Shown one piece after another: positions 22,204-37,200 of a stretch of 64,000 bases of DNA. The first letter of the stretch is position 1; every line of letters starts with the position of its first letter. A program made the translations under genes and the position numbers. The notes under the pieces are model-generated. The model was not told the origin of the DNA and made no database searches. It saw only the letters and a list, made by a program, of their open reading frames with translations. Source of the DNA: Prinia subflava (taxonomy: Eukaryota; Chordata; Aves; Passeriformes; Cisticolidae); the NCBI RefSeq assembly GCF_021018805.1, contig NW_026960609.1, positions 1,736,001 through 1,800,000 on the forward strand, given 5' to 3'.

Positions 22204-25200
22204 GGCATTACAATTATTTCAAAACACCTTAAAAAAGAGGAAATTGAATTACAAACAGTCCTACCATACATACATAAAAACTGCCCTCAAAGGAGCCTGT
22301 TCTTCACGTAAAGGTATATAAATTCACGAGACCAGTGGGAACTGGTATTATCCAGGTGGAAAGGAAAAAAGAAGAACAAACATTCTCCCATGCACATAAC
22401 TATTTAACTCTATTTATTTAATTGCTTAATTCTAACTCATCTTCTATACTTAAATTCATCTCATTGGTGCTACCATGGCTCAGAAGCCTGAGCTGTCTAC
22501 AGCTACAGCACGTGCTGGGAGTATCTCACCGGTTCTTGACGTTGGTTTTGGATTCCCGGTACCACAGGCTGAACTCCATCCCTCCAGAGATGTCGATGGC
22601 CAGTCCACCCATGAACTCTGCACTGGCCGTGGGCCCAGACTGCAGCTGGATTTCCTGGAGCCATGGGAAAGCACAGGTTACTGACTGCAGACCTCAGAGG
22701 TTTCCTTATTCCCTTTGGTACTGCCCTCACACCACTTGTCATTTTGCAGGAACAAAAAGGAAGAGGGATTTTCTAAAAGGATGGACCTCATGCACCTCTC
22801 TCCCTCAAAAATGGGATGAAGCTACAGCAAGGCACCTTGCATCCTTCCCCTCTCCCCTGTGTGCCAGCTGGCCTAATTTCTGCACAGTGTCACTGCAGGG
22901 AATATCATGTCTCCAAGAGCTACCACACAAGCCCCATGGAGGCTGTGACAGCAGTCCAGCTAAATCAGATTAAACTCCTTGCTGGAAGCCCAGCACAGGT
23001 GCAGTGCAGTGTGACTTCAGCACCCCCGAGCAGACCTGTACTGGCAGTAGGGTGCTGCCACTTGTGTAGTGGGTCCAAACTCACCATATGACAGGAATTA
23101 TGTCTTCAGCGGCTGAGTGGCCAAACCCATCAGCTAATGAACCCTGATTTGCATTTAATGCATTTTCTATCAAATGTGCTCATGGCTTCACAAAACCTGT
23201 AAGGCTGGACTGGAAACACATCCATAAAAACCATTTTGGAAGTGGCAATATAGCTCATGCTCATGGCAGTTCATTACTTTTAAGGTTTGACACACAGCCA
23301 AGATTTTAAGGTTCACCCAGCTTGGCAGTCTGGCTCTCTTTATATAGTTGTCCTGTTTCCCTAAGAACTGGTGGATTAATTCACCATTTAAAAAGAAACA
23401 TTAATTTGGGAAAAGCTTATTTTGATCATGTGCCTCACATACAGGACACTTTCTCCAGTCTCACAGATGGTTTTCTCCCTCCTCCCAGGTTTCTGTGCCT
23501 GTGGTATTCTCAAGACCTGTAATGTTGCAGGCCTTTATAGGACACGTGGGAATGTGAATTTCCTCCCCCTTTTTAATGTCCAGGCACCCTAGAAGTCTCT
23601 GTTCTCTTCTTAGCTATTCAGTAGTCCAGTGGCTCCAACTAATGCTGTCCCAAGATTTAAGAAGCAAGCAGTCAGTCTAACTTCCTAATCCCTATAGCAA
23701 GGAGCAACATCGGGGAAGGTTTTTGTTCAGAACATTAAAGTTATCCGACTGTAATCAAAGACTCAAATAATTATGGTAGCTGCACATGGTTACTTCACCT
23801 TTTAGGGTAAGTTAACTATCCTTGAAATTATTTCCTTGACAGAAACAGCTTGGCAGAGCCATCTTGGCAGTCAGTTGATGCTAAAGTGGGCTCAAGATTT
23901 AAAGAATGCAGTGGGCTGGCTGTGGCTTATAAATCCAGCATGACCCCAGCAAGTGTGGTCATATGATGCTCTGATTTCTTATTTTCACCCAAGTTAAAAT
24001 CATGGATTGAAATTGTGGTCTTTCTGAAAACAAAGGGTGTTTTTATACTGACTGCAATGGGGCATAAAATACTTCACTTGTTATTCTGTTTAGGTGTGGA
24101 CATAAAGCTTGTTTTACTTTATTTTACTTTGCTTTTAATTGGGACTGGATTGGCGGGTAGCTGCTAATGAGTGAGGAGGTAACAGTATATATGCTGGCAG
24201 AGATATGTACACACAACCAGAGGAGCAGATATTTTTAGATGTATTGTCAAATTGCACCCAAGAATATTAAAGTAGGCTGAGTTTACAAAGGCTGCATGGT
24301 TCAAGACTTAAATGCTACCTAGAATTAAGCTGTATTTGTCACTGAAACCAGCAGAGAAGCTAAGGAGCATTTGTCTTGTGTTTTACTAGCTCATCTATTT
24401 CCTTATTTATAGCTCAGCCCTGTCCCTCATCTCATGTGCAAATCCAATCCAGGCTGATGGGAGGTGTAAATCACAGGGACCTAGTCTCCTCAGGAGAAGT
24501 ATTTTCCTGATCCAAAAGATCAGAATCAGTCTTTTGTTACTGTTTAAAATGCTGAAATGTGCCATGTTTCAACAAAAGTGTCTTCATGTACCACACTGCA
24601 ATGCAACCTTACTGTAATGCAACACAGACATGACTGCAACAAGCACTTCTCTGGGAACTGGCTACCTTCCACTGGGGTCTGGCTTGCAAGTGGTTTCTCT
24701 GACCTATGAATATAGGATTTAATTTCTCTGGGCTTCTGGCAGGTGTGTTGCCTAGGAGAACTATTAACACTGCTGAACTTTAATGCAGGTGACTTAGGAG
24801 TCTTGAAAACAGTTTTATGAAAGCTATTTATTTTATAGCAGGAATATAACTTCTGGTTATTCTTAGCCCTCAAACAACACTGTGGCCACATGGAAGTGCC
24901 AAAACCATGTTGATGTGCTGTTGAGTTGGAGCATAGCTATAAGACCATTCTTAGAAAGATGGGCTGTGCTTAAAAGGCAGCTCAGCCTGAAGCTGTGTTG
25001 AACAAGGCTTTAAACCATTCCTGCCCTTGTGGGATGTGGAGGTAAGACTGCTGCCAAGGCTTTCACTGGAAGTGGGAAGGCAGTCACTGACTGCAAACAC
25101 TGCACCTTGATATTGTTAAAAGTGGCACACAGTCCCAGCCATGGCTGCCCCAGACTTTTGAGAGGTTCTCCAAAGACAAGGGGTGGAGAATTTGCTGGTG

Positions 25201-28200
25201 GGCAGAGCTCTAGGGGTGCCCAGCCAGCTGATTCAGCCAGAGTATGTCTGGAGCTTGGTGCATGCACAGCAGTTGGAAATATTTAGTTCTCTAAATGCTC
25301 CCTATGCTCAGGACTAGACATGATTATCTTTCTCACCTCTTCGGTCTGTTTGTTAAATAGGTCATGGTAAAGTTTTTGCCCATAATCTGCATGTGAATTG
25401 TAAAGCACTGTTGGAATGAGCTTTAGTTAGCCAGTTTGGGCACTATTTGGGAAGCCCTCTAGACTTTAAATACCATCAGAAGGAGCTGAGCTGAGTTCTG
25501 GATGGGGAAACCTGTCATGTGCAGAGGGTGTTTCTGTGTAATTTTGAGCAGAGTGGATTGTCTGATCATCTACTTTTGGCATTTTCTTTTGCCAAGAATT
25601 AAAAGGAAAAAGCCAAAAGTAAAGTTTGAGACTGCAGATGTTTCCTGAGATGAGTACAGCTGTTAAATCCACAGGTTCTAAGGAGATCCCTGCTTGGGAA
25701 GAGCGAAGATATCAAACCAAGTGCTGACCCTGCACTTTGAGAGAGATGTCTAGATTCTTAGTCCTCCAATAACACATTATGTACCCAGTTATATTTATAT
25801 GTGAATCTATTTAAGCACAAAACTAGCAAATAATTTGGGGTGATAGTTGCAAAAAAGACTGTGTAATCTTCATTTTAATTTCTTGTTTTGCCTAGAAATA
25901 AACAGTTGAAATTTGGAGCTCTTAGCATTGTTCTTTGAAGGATAGTTATCTGATTCATTCACCTGACAATTATTGCCTAACTGGACACAAGGTCCCTGGA
26001 CAACTTGTGAAAAGGAAAACTTAGGTGGTCACATGGGACAATACTGTATTACAAGAAACTGGGATGGGAGGTCATAGCTGAAAGCAATATAAGTTTTCAA
26101 CAGGAAACTCAGTTGGATTTCCTTTTATTCAGTGTCACTTTGTTTTCTAGAAGATCTGTTCTCACCTTTGTGCTAGGTTGATTTTCACGTAATTTTATTC
26201 TGGTTTTTAATACTCATTACTTTTCTATTGCTCTCCTAGTGAAGGTAGCCAGGTATAAAACTGGTTAGGTTTATCAGCACTGAAAAGAAAGAAAATAAGG
26301 TGTCCTACAACAGCAGTATGGGGGAGGAACCATCTGTGCTTAAGAGACAAAAAAGGAAGCAATAATGTGCTGTTAGTACCTGTAAGAAATCTGTGAGGAG
26401 GACAAGTCCTTTCACCACGTTCATGGGATCTCCAGTTGCCGAGAGCATTTTAGACATTAAATCACCATACCCTTGGAAAAATGTCACTGGCCTGAGCTGG
26501 AAATCGAACAGAATGGCTGACATGCCAGCAAAGGAGTCCAGGTTTTCCTCACCTTCATCAGGAGTGGCAGCTATTATGGACTCTAGACCCTGAGCTTCGA
26601 TCACCACCTATGAAAGAACAGTGATACAGAATCAATGAAAAACTCCTGCCTGACTCAGACTATTAACAACACCACATATTTTCTTAAGGTATAAGACCCT
26701 AATTCTAATTTATGTAGTTGTAGTGGAAAAGGTATGAGGTTAAGACTTTGTGGAATTAGGTAGAGCACCTAGAAAAATGGAAAATAAAATAATCTCATGC
26801 CATGTTTTTGCCCTTTAGGTGCTGAGCAGGATTTACTCACATGAAGATCACAATCCTGAGACTAGTTTTCTTTTTAGAAAACAGATTTTCCTTTATTCAT
26901 ATAACTATTTTTCATGGACAGTTGGGAGGAAAAGCCAGACAAGTTCCACTGCACAATTTTTGTCCTGCATTAAATTTATAATACTGAAGGTTCTTGCCAA
27001 TATTAAGAAAAGTCTAAAACAGACATTTCAGTCTCTTTGATTTTTACATTTGTTCTACTCTTTGAATTTCTGTTCTGTGACGTACCTGAACTGGGACCTG
27101 ATTTTACAAACTCACAAAGCTTTTATTGATTACATCAGACAAACAGCATAGGCTTTACACAGACATAGAGCTTGATGTATGATGCAAAACAAAACACTTG
27201 TTGTTTTGTTTATGGCAAACATGCCACATTGTGGGGTTTTCCTCTGTTATCGGCTTTCCTCTGTTACTAGCTTGTTCTCTGCCCAGTATAGCAAACCTTA
27301 TGGTCTTGAGAATTAGCTGAATTGATTTAGAAGCTGTAAGAAAAGGACCACAGACTGGCTTAGTTATGTACAGTGTGGCAGTTACCTGGATGGCATGAAG
27401 TTCAGTGTTTCTGTCAAAAACATGGATGTTCATGTTACTTCTCCGTAAAATGCCAGAGCCAGAGTAGAGGATGTCGAGGCTGTATGTGGATGACACATCA
27501 GGACCACCTTAATTAAAAAAGAAAGAAGGTACCTGTGACTAAACTAGTGGATTAATCAAATATTTGGGAATACAAAGAGGGTTCAAAGGCAGTTTCATGG
27601 TTACATACGTGTGATATATCCAGTGTAAGCAGAGGAAGAGCCCATTTTGGAGAAGCGATCGTAGTTATGGGCACGCATGTCCTTCAGAACTTGCCGAACT
27701 GTTTTGCTGTGGTATTTCAAAACAAACAAACAAAACCACTGAGATACAAAAATGTTACAGTACCAAATGTATTACATTTTGGTCGAAAGATCAAATTTGA
27801 GACAGGGTGAATTTCCCAGTGGGAAGAGGGTCTTCCAAACCCTTACTTTTTCCCACTAAAAACCAGCCCTAACCCAGAGTCTCTCTTTCAATTTCAGGTA
27901 CTCCCTGCAGTCATAGGAAGAAAGGCAAGCAAAGGTCTTGCTTGAAAATTAATGGTTTTGAAAAGAAGATATATATTGATTACTTTCATTCTCACACTCT
28001 GATGTTTAAAATTTTTCCACATCACTGGTTCTTATAATATAAAAGCAAGGGACCCACTGAGAGAATTAAGATCAACAGGTGACATTTTTCACAGTAATGC
28101 AAGTCAGATGGCTAATTATTTTTTTGTACCTGTGAAAATGTGAATAGCTATGAAAAGAATTACAATACAAGGGACATAAAAATAAGATATCCTTTTACAT

Positions 28201-31200
28201 TCTCCTTAAGTTATAGTAATTCATGAGAACCTGTGTGTTCTTTGTAAGGAAGTGCTGTATTTATTCACACTGAACTTAATGTACCTTGAAGGCATTTCAA
28301 AGTGCAGTATATCTTGAATCATGGAGAGCATGTACTTGTTCATTTCCATAGGCAGTTCCCCAATAGAGAGCAGGATGTTTTTCACTTCCATGTAGGATGG
28401 GTTATTGTTTAAGATGATGGCAGCTGCTGTGGTTCTCACTGTCTTTTCGTGGACTCTGTGAGTCTGGTGGTATATCCTGTTCATTGTTTCCTTCACCTGG
28501 TCAGGAAACACATTATTCACTCAGTGCTCATGCAGATGACTGAGCAAAGTACAGGTTGGAATCTCATTTATATCAGCTTAAGTTAGCTAAAGTTAACTCC
28601 ATAGCTAAGGCTAATACATGAGGATATATTTTCAGCATCATGTTTTTCATGGTCCTTTTGGAATGTTGAGACATGTATAGCTCAGTGACCACAAGGACAA
28701 GAGGGACATCTGTTATGTTGTCTCAGCCACAGATCAAATACAGCCTTACAAACTGGTTTTCAGTGGGGCTGTAAATAAGTAGCAGCACTAAGAACAAATG
28801 TGGCAGTGGTAAGACAGATATTTCCTTGACTGTTAAGGAAATATGTACTTTAAAAATTGAGAACCTTGTTATTTTAATTTTCTAGATAGTGCCTGTGGTG
28901 GCCTCGTGTCCCTGAGAAGATCATGACACATCTTTGTTACAGGGGAGTCTGTGGAAAGTCATGTAGCCCCACTGACAGAATGGCCTCCAGCACGCTCATT
29001 GCAGAGCAGCACCCTGACAGCCTCAATCCTGGTGGCCAGCAGCAGGTATGAAATGGAATGCAAGGTAATGCAGCAGAGGCAGGACCTCTTGTCCCACTAT
29101 TTTCCATGTGTTTTCCTACTCTTGGAGGCTGCAGGGTAAAATGCAGCTATTTTACCCTTCTCTTACTTCGTGTGTTCTTTGTGACAATGTGAAAGCACAA
29201 GAAAGAACAGGGGTTGCACAGGTGCCCAAGTGCTCCCTCTGGCGAGCAGAGCCCAGTTTTCCCCGCAGACTGCACAGCACCTTTGATGGCTGTGTGTGAC
29301 TCTGGAGCTAAGGACTGACCAGCATGTGTCCACCAGTCCATTCCTTGCCTTCAGCATGCTGACTGCACCACACAGCGTGGTGCCATCAGCAAACTTACTG
29401 AGATTGTACTCAACCTCACTGCCCATGTTGCTGATGACAAGAAATTAACTCTGTTAATTTATCCTTTATCTTTAATACAGTCTCCTGCACTTCTTTTCTT
29501 GGGCAGTACATTTTCTTACCTCTTTGGTGAGAAAAGAAGTATTGTATCTCTGCAAGGCAGTGGCAGCAAGGCTGCTGATGGGCCCTTCTCCTGACTCAGC
29601 ATACTTCAGAAGCACTGGAATTGCTTCGGGAAGGAGCGCATTCTTCAGTGCCAGCAGGTACATCTGCACATTGTCATCTTTCTTGGCCTTCTCCAGTCTA
29701 TTTAGAATCAACCTTTTGGCTTCCACAACAGCCTAAGAAGATCAACAGCACATTAAATGGTGATCATAAACCTCCCTTTTCCCCCTTGCAGGAGTAGAAG
29801 GGGCAGGGCCGTGTTCTGGCATGTTTTTGTTGCACAGGGTTAGCAAAGGTGTCGTTTGTACGTTGATGGCTTCTTCCAAGCATAACCAAAGTGACTGCAG
29901 TCACAGTGACACCTGATCCAAAGTTTTGTCACTTGCCAGCTGCTCCTGCCCTGATTCAGGGACATCACAGGTCTTTTTCTGTGGGGCTAACAAGTCCCCA
30001 CAAAAAAAGGCAAGGGAAGTGTTCTTCAGTGCCTCATAACATAATGTTATAAAACTGCTTGGCAATTGACAAGGGAAATTAAAAGGCCCTGTTCAGGTGC
30101 TCTGTCCCTTTTCAGTGGAGTGCTGCAGTGCTGAAGAACACAGATCCAGCAGCCTTGTCTGATCATTCTCATCCTCTAACACCAGCATCTACTCAGTTCA
30201 TGTTCAGAGTAAAAGTCTTCCTCCTTCTATGCGTGTTTGGGGCACAGTTGAGTACTTGAGTCAATGAATTTTCTTCACAGAGGTGAAATAACCTAAGGTG
30301 ATTGCAAATAATAAACAGATCCCAAGTTTGCCAGTGTTTCTCTGAGGCCATGCAAAGCTTTTGGAAAAGGCAGCACAAAGGCTTCTGCTGACAGATTCAG
30401 CCACAGAAATGGGAAGAGACAAGATTAAAGCCTAAATCTGACAAAGTAGAAGTCATTATTTTTAAAAAATTACAATCTTCTATCAAACATAGGAGTTCAT
30501 GGGCTTATTTTAAATGGGAGAATCTGCTTCCCATGTCTGTCATGCTCTCCCAGTAACATCACCTGGGATCAGTCAGGTGTGTTGTGGACCAGAATTTGGG
30601 CAGCAGTGACCATCAGATACTCACTGGCAGCTTGCAGCCTTCCCTGTCACACAGCTTTCTAATGAGCGCTCCCATGACAATGACAAGAGTTTCTCGGATT
30701 TCTTCACTGGCGACATCCCCCTTGAACTTCTCCTGTCATGCAAAAGTGAAGCTGTTTAGTGTCTCAGTGTAAACATGATGAGCCACACTCTGCTGGGGGT
30801 TCAATAGGCTCCCTCATTTTCTGTGAATATTAATGCAATGCAAGGGCTGTGATTACTATGATGGCCTGGGCTCAGGCTAAGCACAGCACATCTCTATCAT
30901 TACATAGGTATTACATATAATAATAATTCACTGACATTTTTACCTTGCGTTACATTCAGTGTCTCAATTAGATTCATTTGGGGAAAAAAAATTACAGTTC
31001 TGGTTACAGGACTTTCATAAGGCAACAACCAAACAATCCTCAAATTATTTTCCTAACATTCAGTATTATGTTTCTTTTCCAAGTACTGGATTTTGGTAAT
31101 ATTTTACAAAGTAAATAGACTTTCAGTCTGGACCTAGGAATGTTTGTTATTTGCAGGCTCTATGTTAATGGCACACTTATAGGAAACCCTGGAAGGCATA

Positions 31201-34200
31201 AAGAAAGGAAAATTAGAAACAGCAAAAATTGTTTATTCTTCTCTTTGCCTTTCACTGGGACAAGGCATAAGAGTATTAGCTCTGTTGTATTTGTTTTGTC
31301 CTTGGACTTACAGTTAATGATTTCAGGAGCATTTCACTGGGGTGAGAAGCAAATCCACAGGCATACAGGAACCGCTCCTGCAGGATAAAAGTGCTTGCAT
31401 CCTTAAAGTCAAGAAACTCCAATATGGCCTCCAGTGATTCTGGTGTCTGAGCTGAGGTTACAGCATCCACTACCTGTGGACTACAAAAAAGTAGAAATTA
31501 AATGAACATATCATTGCAATGAGCCAGTCAGTACTTGGCTGCATATTGAGAGAAATAAGCTAATGTACTGAAACAACTCTTCATTGCAAGTAAGAGAATA
31601 TTTTACTCTTGTTGGAAAAAGTGTCCCTGAAATCTCACCTCAAAACGGTACACAAACTCATATCTATGATAATTTTTGAATTTATGCAAATAGGGGACAA
31701 AAAAAGTATTTAAAAACCCAATTATTGCAAGTATATTAAAGTTTACAGGACAAAGTTGTAAATACAAAGAAGTATTAGTACTGCATGTACAATGGCACAG
31801 AGAGAAAAGGCTTCTATGCTACCTGAGTGATTCTCAGGTTATCTCCATTGCTAACAACTGCTAAAATTTATTTGAAAGATCTCGACCATATGACTCAGAA
31901 ATGCTTTTCAACTCTTAAGTCTCTGTGTGCATGCTGTTCACAACCAAACTCTAATACTAGGACACTTCCCAGGCATCAATCTTCCCCTTCTTTGTTGTGT
32001 TTCCTATTGAAGGAAACAAATGGGAAGTCAAGGACAAGTTATAGGGTGTTTCAGAATAAGCATTTGGTTTGAGAACCTTTAAAGCTAAACTACAAAGCAT
32101 GTTTGCCTTGCACTGTAGATAGAACCCTGGTGGCTGAAGGGTGCACTGAAAATTTACTATATTACAAGAACAAACATAACTTTAAAAAATCCTTTTCCTG
32201 TAGACAGTACTGAACACTGGGTTTGCATTGCTAGGACATCACCAGTAGAAGTCAATCTCTTTGTATGCAATTTGCTCTTCTTCATTTTTCAGTAACTTAA
32301 ACCTTTTAAAAACTTGTTCATGGTAACTTACAGAAATTCTTTATTTTCACTTCTAATAATTTTCAGTATCTCCTCTTTCGTAGCTTTTCTGATGTTCTGA
32401 ATGAAGGATAAAAAGCTTTTTGCTGCTTCAGGTTTGGAAAGTTTGTCAGGATGCATATGTTCTCTGATGATCTGCCAGTGCTCAGAAAGCTGCAAAACAA
32501 TTCATATTATGTCAAATCTCTCAGATTGTGGTGTCAGTTCTCAAAATCAGACTAAATAAGTGCAGATATGTAGGCCAGCTGTTGCTCAAATTAGCTGAAA
32601 TCCAACAGGTTGATGATCCTTTAGCTCAGTATTAGTTAATTTATGATATCCCAGCACAAATATCTTTGAAACCTTTCTATAGCCATCTCTCTTTCAACAC
32701 TTTAGTATTTTCCTGATGTTGTACACGACCTTAAATGCAATCTCTTTTGGAACAATAAAATTTATTTATAGTGTAACTGGAATAAAGTGAATTCTCTTGC
32801 CAATTTACTGTGCTTTCTGGTAAATATGGTGTTTACTTTATGTTCCCATTTTTTCTAAGTAGATTTTTTTTTAAAAAGGGGAATGCACAATCCCCAATTC
32901 ACCAATTAATCATATTTTCTGAGAGGATGGTCATTTTGGGTTGGTATAGAACAGGATTAAATGTCCAAGAAGTTATTCCCATTTTTTATTCATAAACTTG
33001 CATACAAAGGGATTTGTAGCTATTGTACAAAATGAAAGGTAAGATGGTATTAGAACAGGTAATTGGTGGTTGCTGCATTTATTCCCACACCACATTTTTT
33101 ACCTGAATAGGCCAACATGGTAGCAAAGCATCCATATCTGTCCTTCCAGATACACTCCCATAAGAAACTGGCGCCGGTATTTTGACCTTTCCTCTCTTGC
33201 TCCCCTTGCCTCTGTTGTCTCAAATTATTGAGAACATTCCTTGATGAAAACTCAGCTGTTCTTTGCAGCAGTTTTTACTGCAGTTTTCCTGAGCGGGAAA
33301 TAACAGTAGCACCCATTTGACCTTTACTAAAATACTTCCCCCTATGGATTGTGTATTGGGCAATAGCACTTGAACCTGCTGGCAATTAGAAGTATCATTC
33401 ATCAGTACAGAGTGCAACTTCTATCAACTGTAACAAACAATAATTAGGCAACAATGATTGAGACAGGATATTTCCTGAGGATTAATGACCAGCTGGGAGG
33501 AGCTCATGTTCTGAGGCACAGGTGGGTCTTTTAACCTCAACTGGTGATAAGCGCTTAGCACCAAGGTCAGTGTTGCTATTATTAACTGAAATTTGATAAA
33601 CATATGGGGCACTTTTTATTCCCCCTGTTGAAGTTGCACCACAGTCCAGCAAAAAGACTTCTAACCTCATTACTCCTGTATTTTCTCCTGTGCAGAGCCC
33701 AGCTGTGTGGGCTGCTCTTAGTCAGTTTAGCCCATACCCTAGAGACAAGCAAGGTGGAAGATGCAAGCTGGAGCCATCTCAAGTAAAAGAGAGTGGAGAC
33801 CAAGCCTTCCTCTTTGGGGGGGTGCTCACACTGTTCAACGGCTACAAGGAGCAGCTGCCATCTCCTGCAGTGACCATGGCATTAAAAACACTGTTCACAG
33901 TTGACTTTTATGAGGGCCCTCATTCTCCTGATGTGAATGTCAGGCAGTTTGGATTTAATAACCCAAACATTCAGGCACAAGAGGCACACACTTCCACATG
34001 GCAACTCAGCATGGACACAGACCTGTGTTTCTCTAACAGAGAGATCAGAACAGAGGTCTTGTGAGCACTCTAGGAAAACTCCAGCCAAACCAAGAGGTTC
34101 TAAACCCAGCAGGAGTTGGTTTTGAATGTCAGTGCCTGACAGCTGTTTACCAACATACAAAGGGTGGCTGCACAAGGCAGAACAAACCCACTTCACCTTC

Positions 34201-37200
34201 AGAAGGGGCAAGAAACCTTTCCCATAGGAACCATGAGCATAAAAGAGTGTAAGATGCATGAGCTCTTCTGAAAAGAGCATGCTTTTTGTTGGCTAAACAC
34301 AGAAATCTAGACCTCATTTTAAGTGCAAAATTTGCCATAACCTCAGAGAAGCTAGTGCTGCCATCTGCGAAATGAGGATAGTAACGGTAATTTTACCAAA
34401 TTCATAGAGATAAGACCTGTTACAATTTAAAAAGGGCTTTGAGAATGTAAAATTCTAAGGCATAGCATGTCAGCAGGGCATTAATGTATACTATGATATA
34501 TAAGTACCATATGCTATGTTGCTGCTTTGGATATAGTGTTCTGTTTATAGAGCCCATCTTTTCATAGCAGTTACTGAAAAATACAGTGAAAAAGCAGAAC
34601 TTAATTCTCCTTGTCCCATTAGGTTTATAAAGACAGCTCAGACCCCAGGCAGTGCTCTGGAATTATACCCTGTGTTTGTTATCTTGGTCTGGAAATCATA
34701 ACTGTTATGACAAACTCAGTCCCAAGTGACAAATTGGTCAGCACAAACTCTGACTGGCAGAGTCAGGGAAAACCACCTGTCCCTACTCTGTTTAGGATGC
34801 CTCAATATTCCCTGCTCAGAACTGCTCCTGCACACATGCAGCATCATTTCTATATTCCCCAAATATGTGGTTTTGGTCTTCTCTGTAGATCAACAAGTAT
34901 TAGACAAGATAAATTATTACAGTGTAATGCTACTTCCAAATAACTAGCACAAGTTCCAGTACAGGAACATATTTGTGCTCATAAGGAGTATCTCTGGAGG
35001 ACTAAAATTATGTTTACTGAATAGAAGCTATATCTTGCTTATCAACACCAGAGAATAATGATCCTTAAATTAATGTTCCCATTCATACCTCAATGGTAAT
35101 AGCATTCATACTGTTTGCTAACAGTCACTTTAGTAATTTATATAGTTTATGATGAACATCATTAGCAAAACAATAGATGATGCATTTACAATGCCATGCT
35201 CTTAGGCTTCAGATGTCTTAAATATAAAAAAAAAACCAACAAGGCAATTTTTTCCCCAGGGAAAAATGAGAACATTATTTGACTTCCCAAGAGTACTAAA
35301 GCCCTGTTTTATACTTCTAAAATACCTATAAAATCATTTTAACAAAAGACTTCCTCTGGATCAGGTAGTAAGAAGAGGTTAAATATACTACCAACAAATG
35401 CTTAGCATACCTGAGGAATGGCTAATGAACTTGAATTCCTAGGAACAGTTCAGCTCCTCCATGACAGAACTGTTTACAAAGACCAATCAACCATCTTAAA
35501 ATTAATTTTCCACCCAGAGGAAATAAGCCTCTGCCAGCTCAATGTTGGCAAAGGAGAGATAAAACAACAGGGTGTTATATTTTCTAGTGATCTGGAGAAA
35601 TATTGAAGTCTTTAAAAGAGAGCAAAAAGGTTGGTACTTTTAGTGGTAGATCTTACCCTTGTGGGATGAGCACCATTGCAACACTTCCATACTCCCTACT
35701 CCAGGGTGTATTTTATATTGATATGTTGGACCTGTCCTAGTTCTGCTTGGACAGAAAATTTGCTTTCACACTTGTCCTGCTCAGCTAAGCAACCTGATGT
35801 CCAATGAACCTGTGTTTACTTACTGAAGGGCACTTTTTGCATTCAGATTTCACTGGCTCTGCTTCCAGGGGCATGGCAACATAATTGGGGTCCAAGGTCT
35901 TGATCACACCAGCGACTTGCTTTGCAGCAATCAGTCCCATCCCAGCTTGGACTGATTTCAGTTCCAGCCTCTGCCTGTACAGCCACACAGTGAGGAAACC
36001 ATTAGAGCTCAACCATCAGGGCAGAGATGCAGAAATCACACCAAGAGGAAACAAACCCCTCCACAGGCAAAGAAATATAGAATGTGGACTTATTGAAGTC
36101 TTATTTTAGAATGTTCAGAACATGGCAAGTCTGTGGGGTTTTTAAGGGAACAGAAATTTCTGATATCAGCAAAATTACTGCTAGAGTTATGTGCAATAAA
36201 ATACCTGTATGAGAGAAAGCTTTCTAAAGCCCAGATTTATAGCACTTGATAAACAGCCTTCAGTATTCACATGCATTCTGAAATGTTTCATGTATTTGTT
36301 CTTAAAAGATCTGAAAAGTGAGATTTTTGAATGTACTTTTAAATATCTACTATTACTGAGATGCCTGAATAATTTATCTTGTATGAGTATCTCCACACTT
36401 TCAGTGCTTTGGAGTCTGGAGTCTAACACAGATCTAGGTTTCACTGTTGTTTCTTTCCTATGCAGATTTTATTTTCTATACTTCCACACTCTCATATACT
36501 AGAAATGGAAATCCATCAGAAGTATTTCTTGAGAAATGAGAAGACAGAACACCTATAGTACTAATGGGTAGATTAAAAGGTTTTGGCCAATTCCTGCTGT
36601 TTTCAGTTAACTTCTTATGAATGCCATTATTTATTATTTGCGGTGTGGTAGAACCCTTAATCAAAGTTGGACTTGGTACCCAGCACAGCTGTATATGGAT
36701 AAAAAAGAGACCTAAATCCTTACCTGGAGAGTTCACAGCCTTAGGTCTCAATTCTATAAGACCTACACATATAACCTGACTTGAACCACTAGTCCTGCTA
36801 CCATCAATAACAGTCCAATCGCCCAACTTACTTTGAAACTATTTTGGCACCTGTTTTTCGTTGGTAATTCAGAACAAAAATGAAATTTTCTTCTGCCTTA
36901 ATAGATTTAATGAAACTGTCTTCCAGCACATAAACTGTAGCAGATGTGCCTTTTGTACCAACATCCAAGATCTGAAAATAATTTAAAAAATAAACAGAAA
37001 GAGGGCTATTCAACAAACAGCAAAAATAGGAAAAGAGCTCACAGTTCCAAATTGAGAGTAAGACTTGTAATGAAGTAGAGCCATATGAGGAAGGTGCATA
37101 TAGGCTGGCATCTCAAATTAAGTGTACGAACCAGGTTTTTGAGAATTCCCTCTGCAGTAAGAAGCCACTCACTTCTACACCATGTGCTTCAAATTCAATA

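Noticed and set aside
31473..31480. Alternative acceptor CCACAG for MTTP exon 9
   Set aside because: It would break the phase from exon 8 and drop the conserved Pro-Gln; the TTTTGTAG acceptor keeps both.
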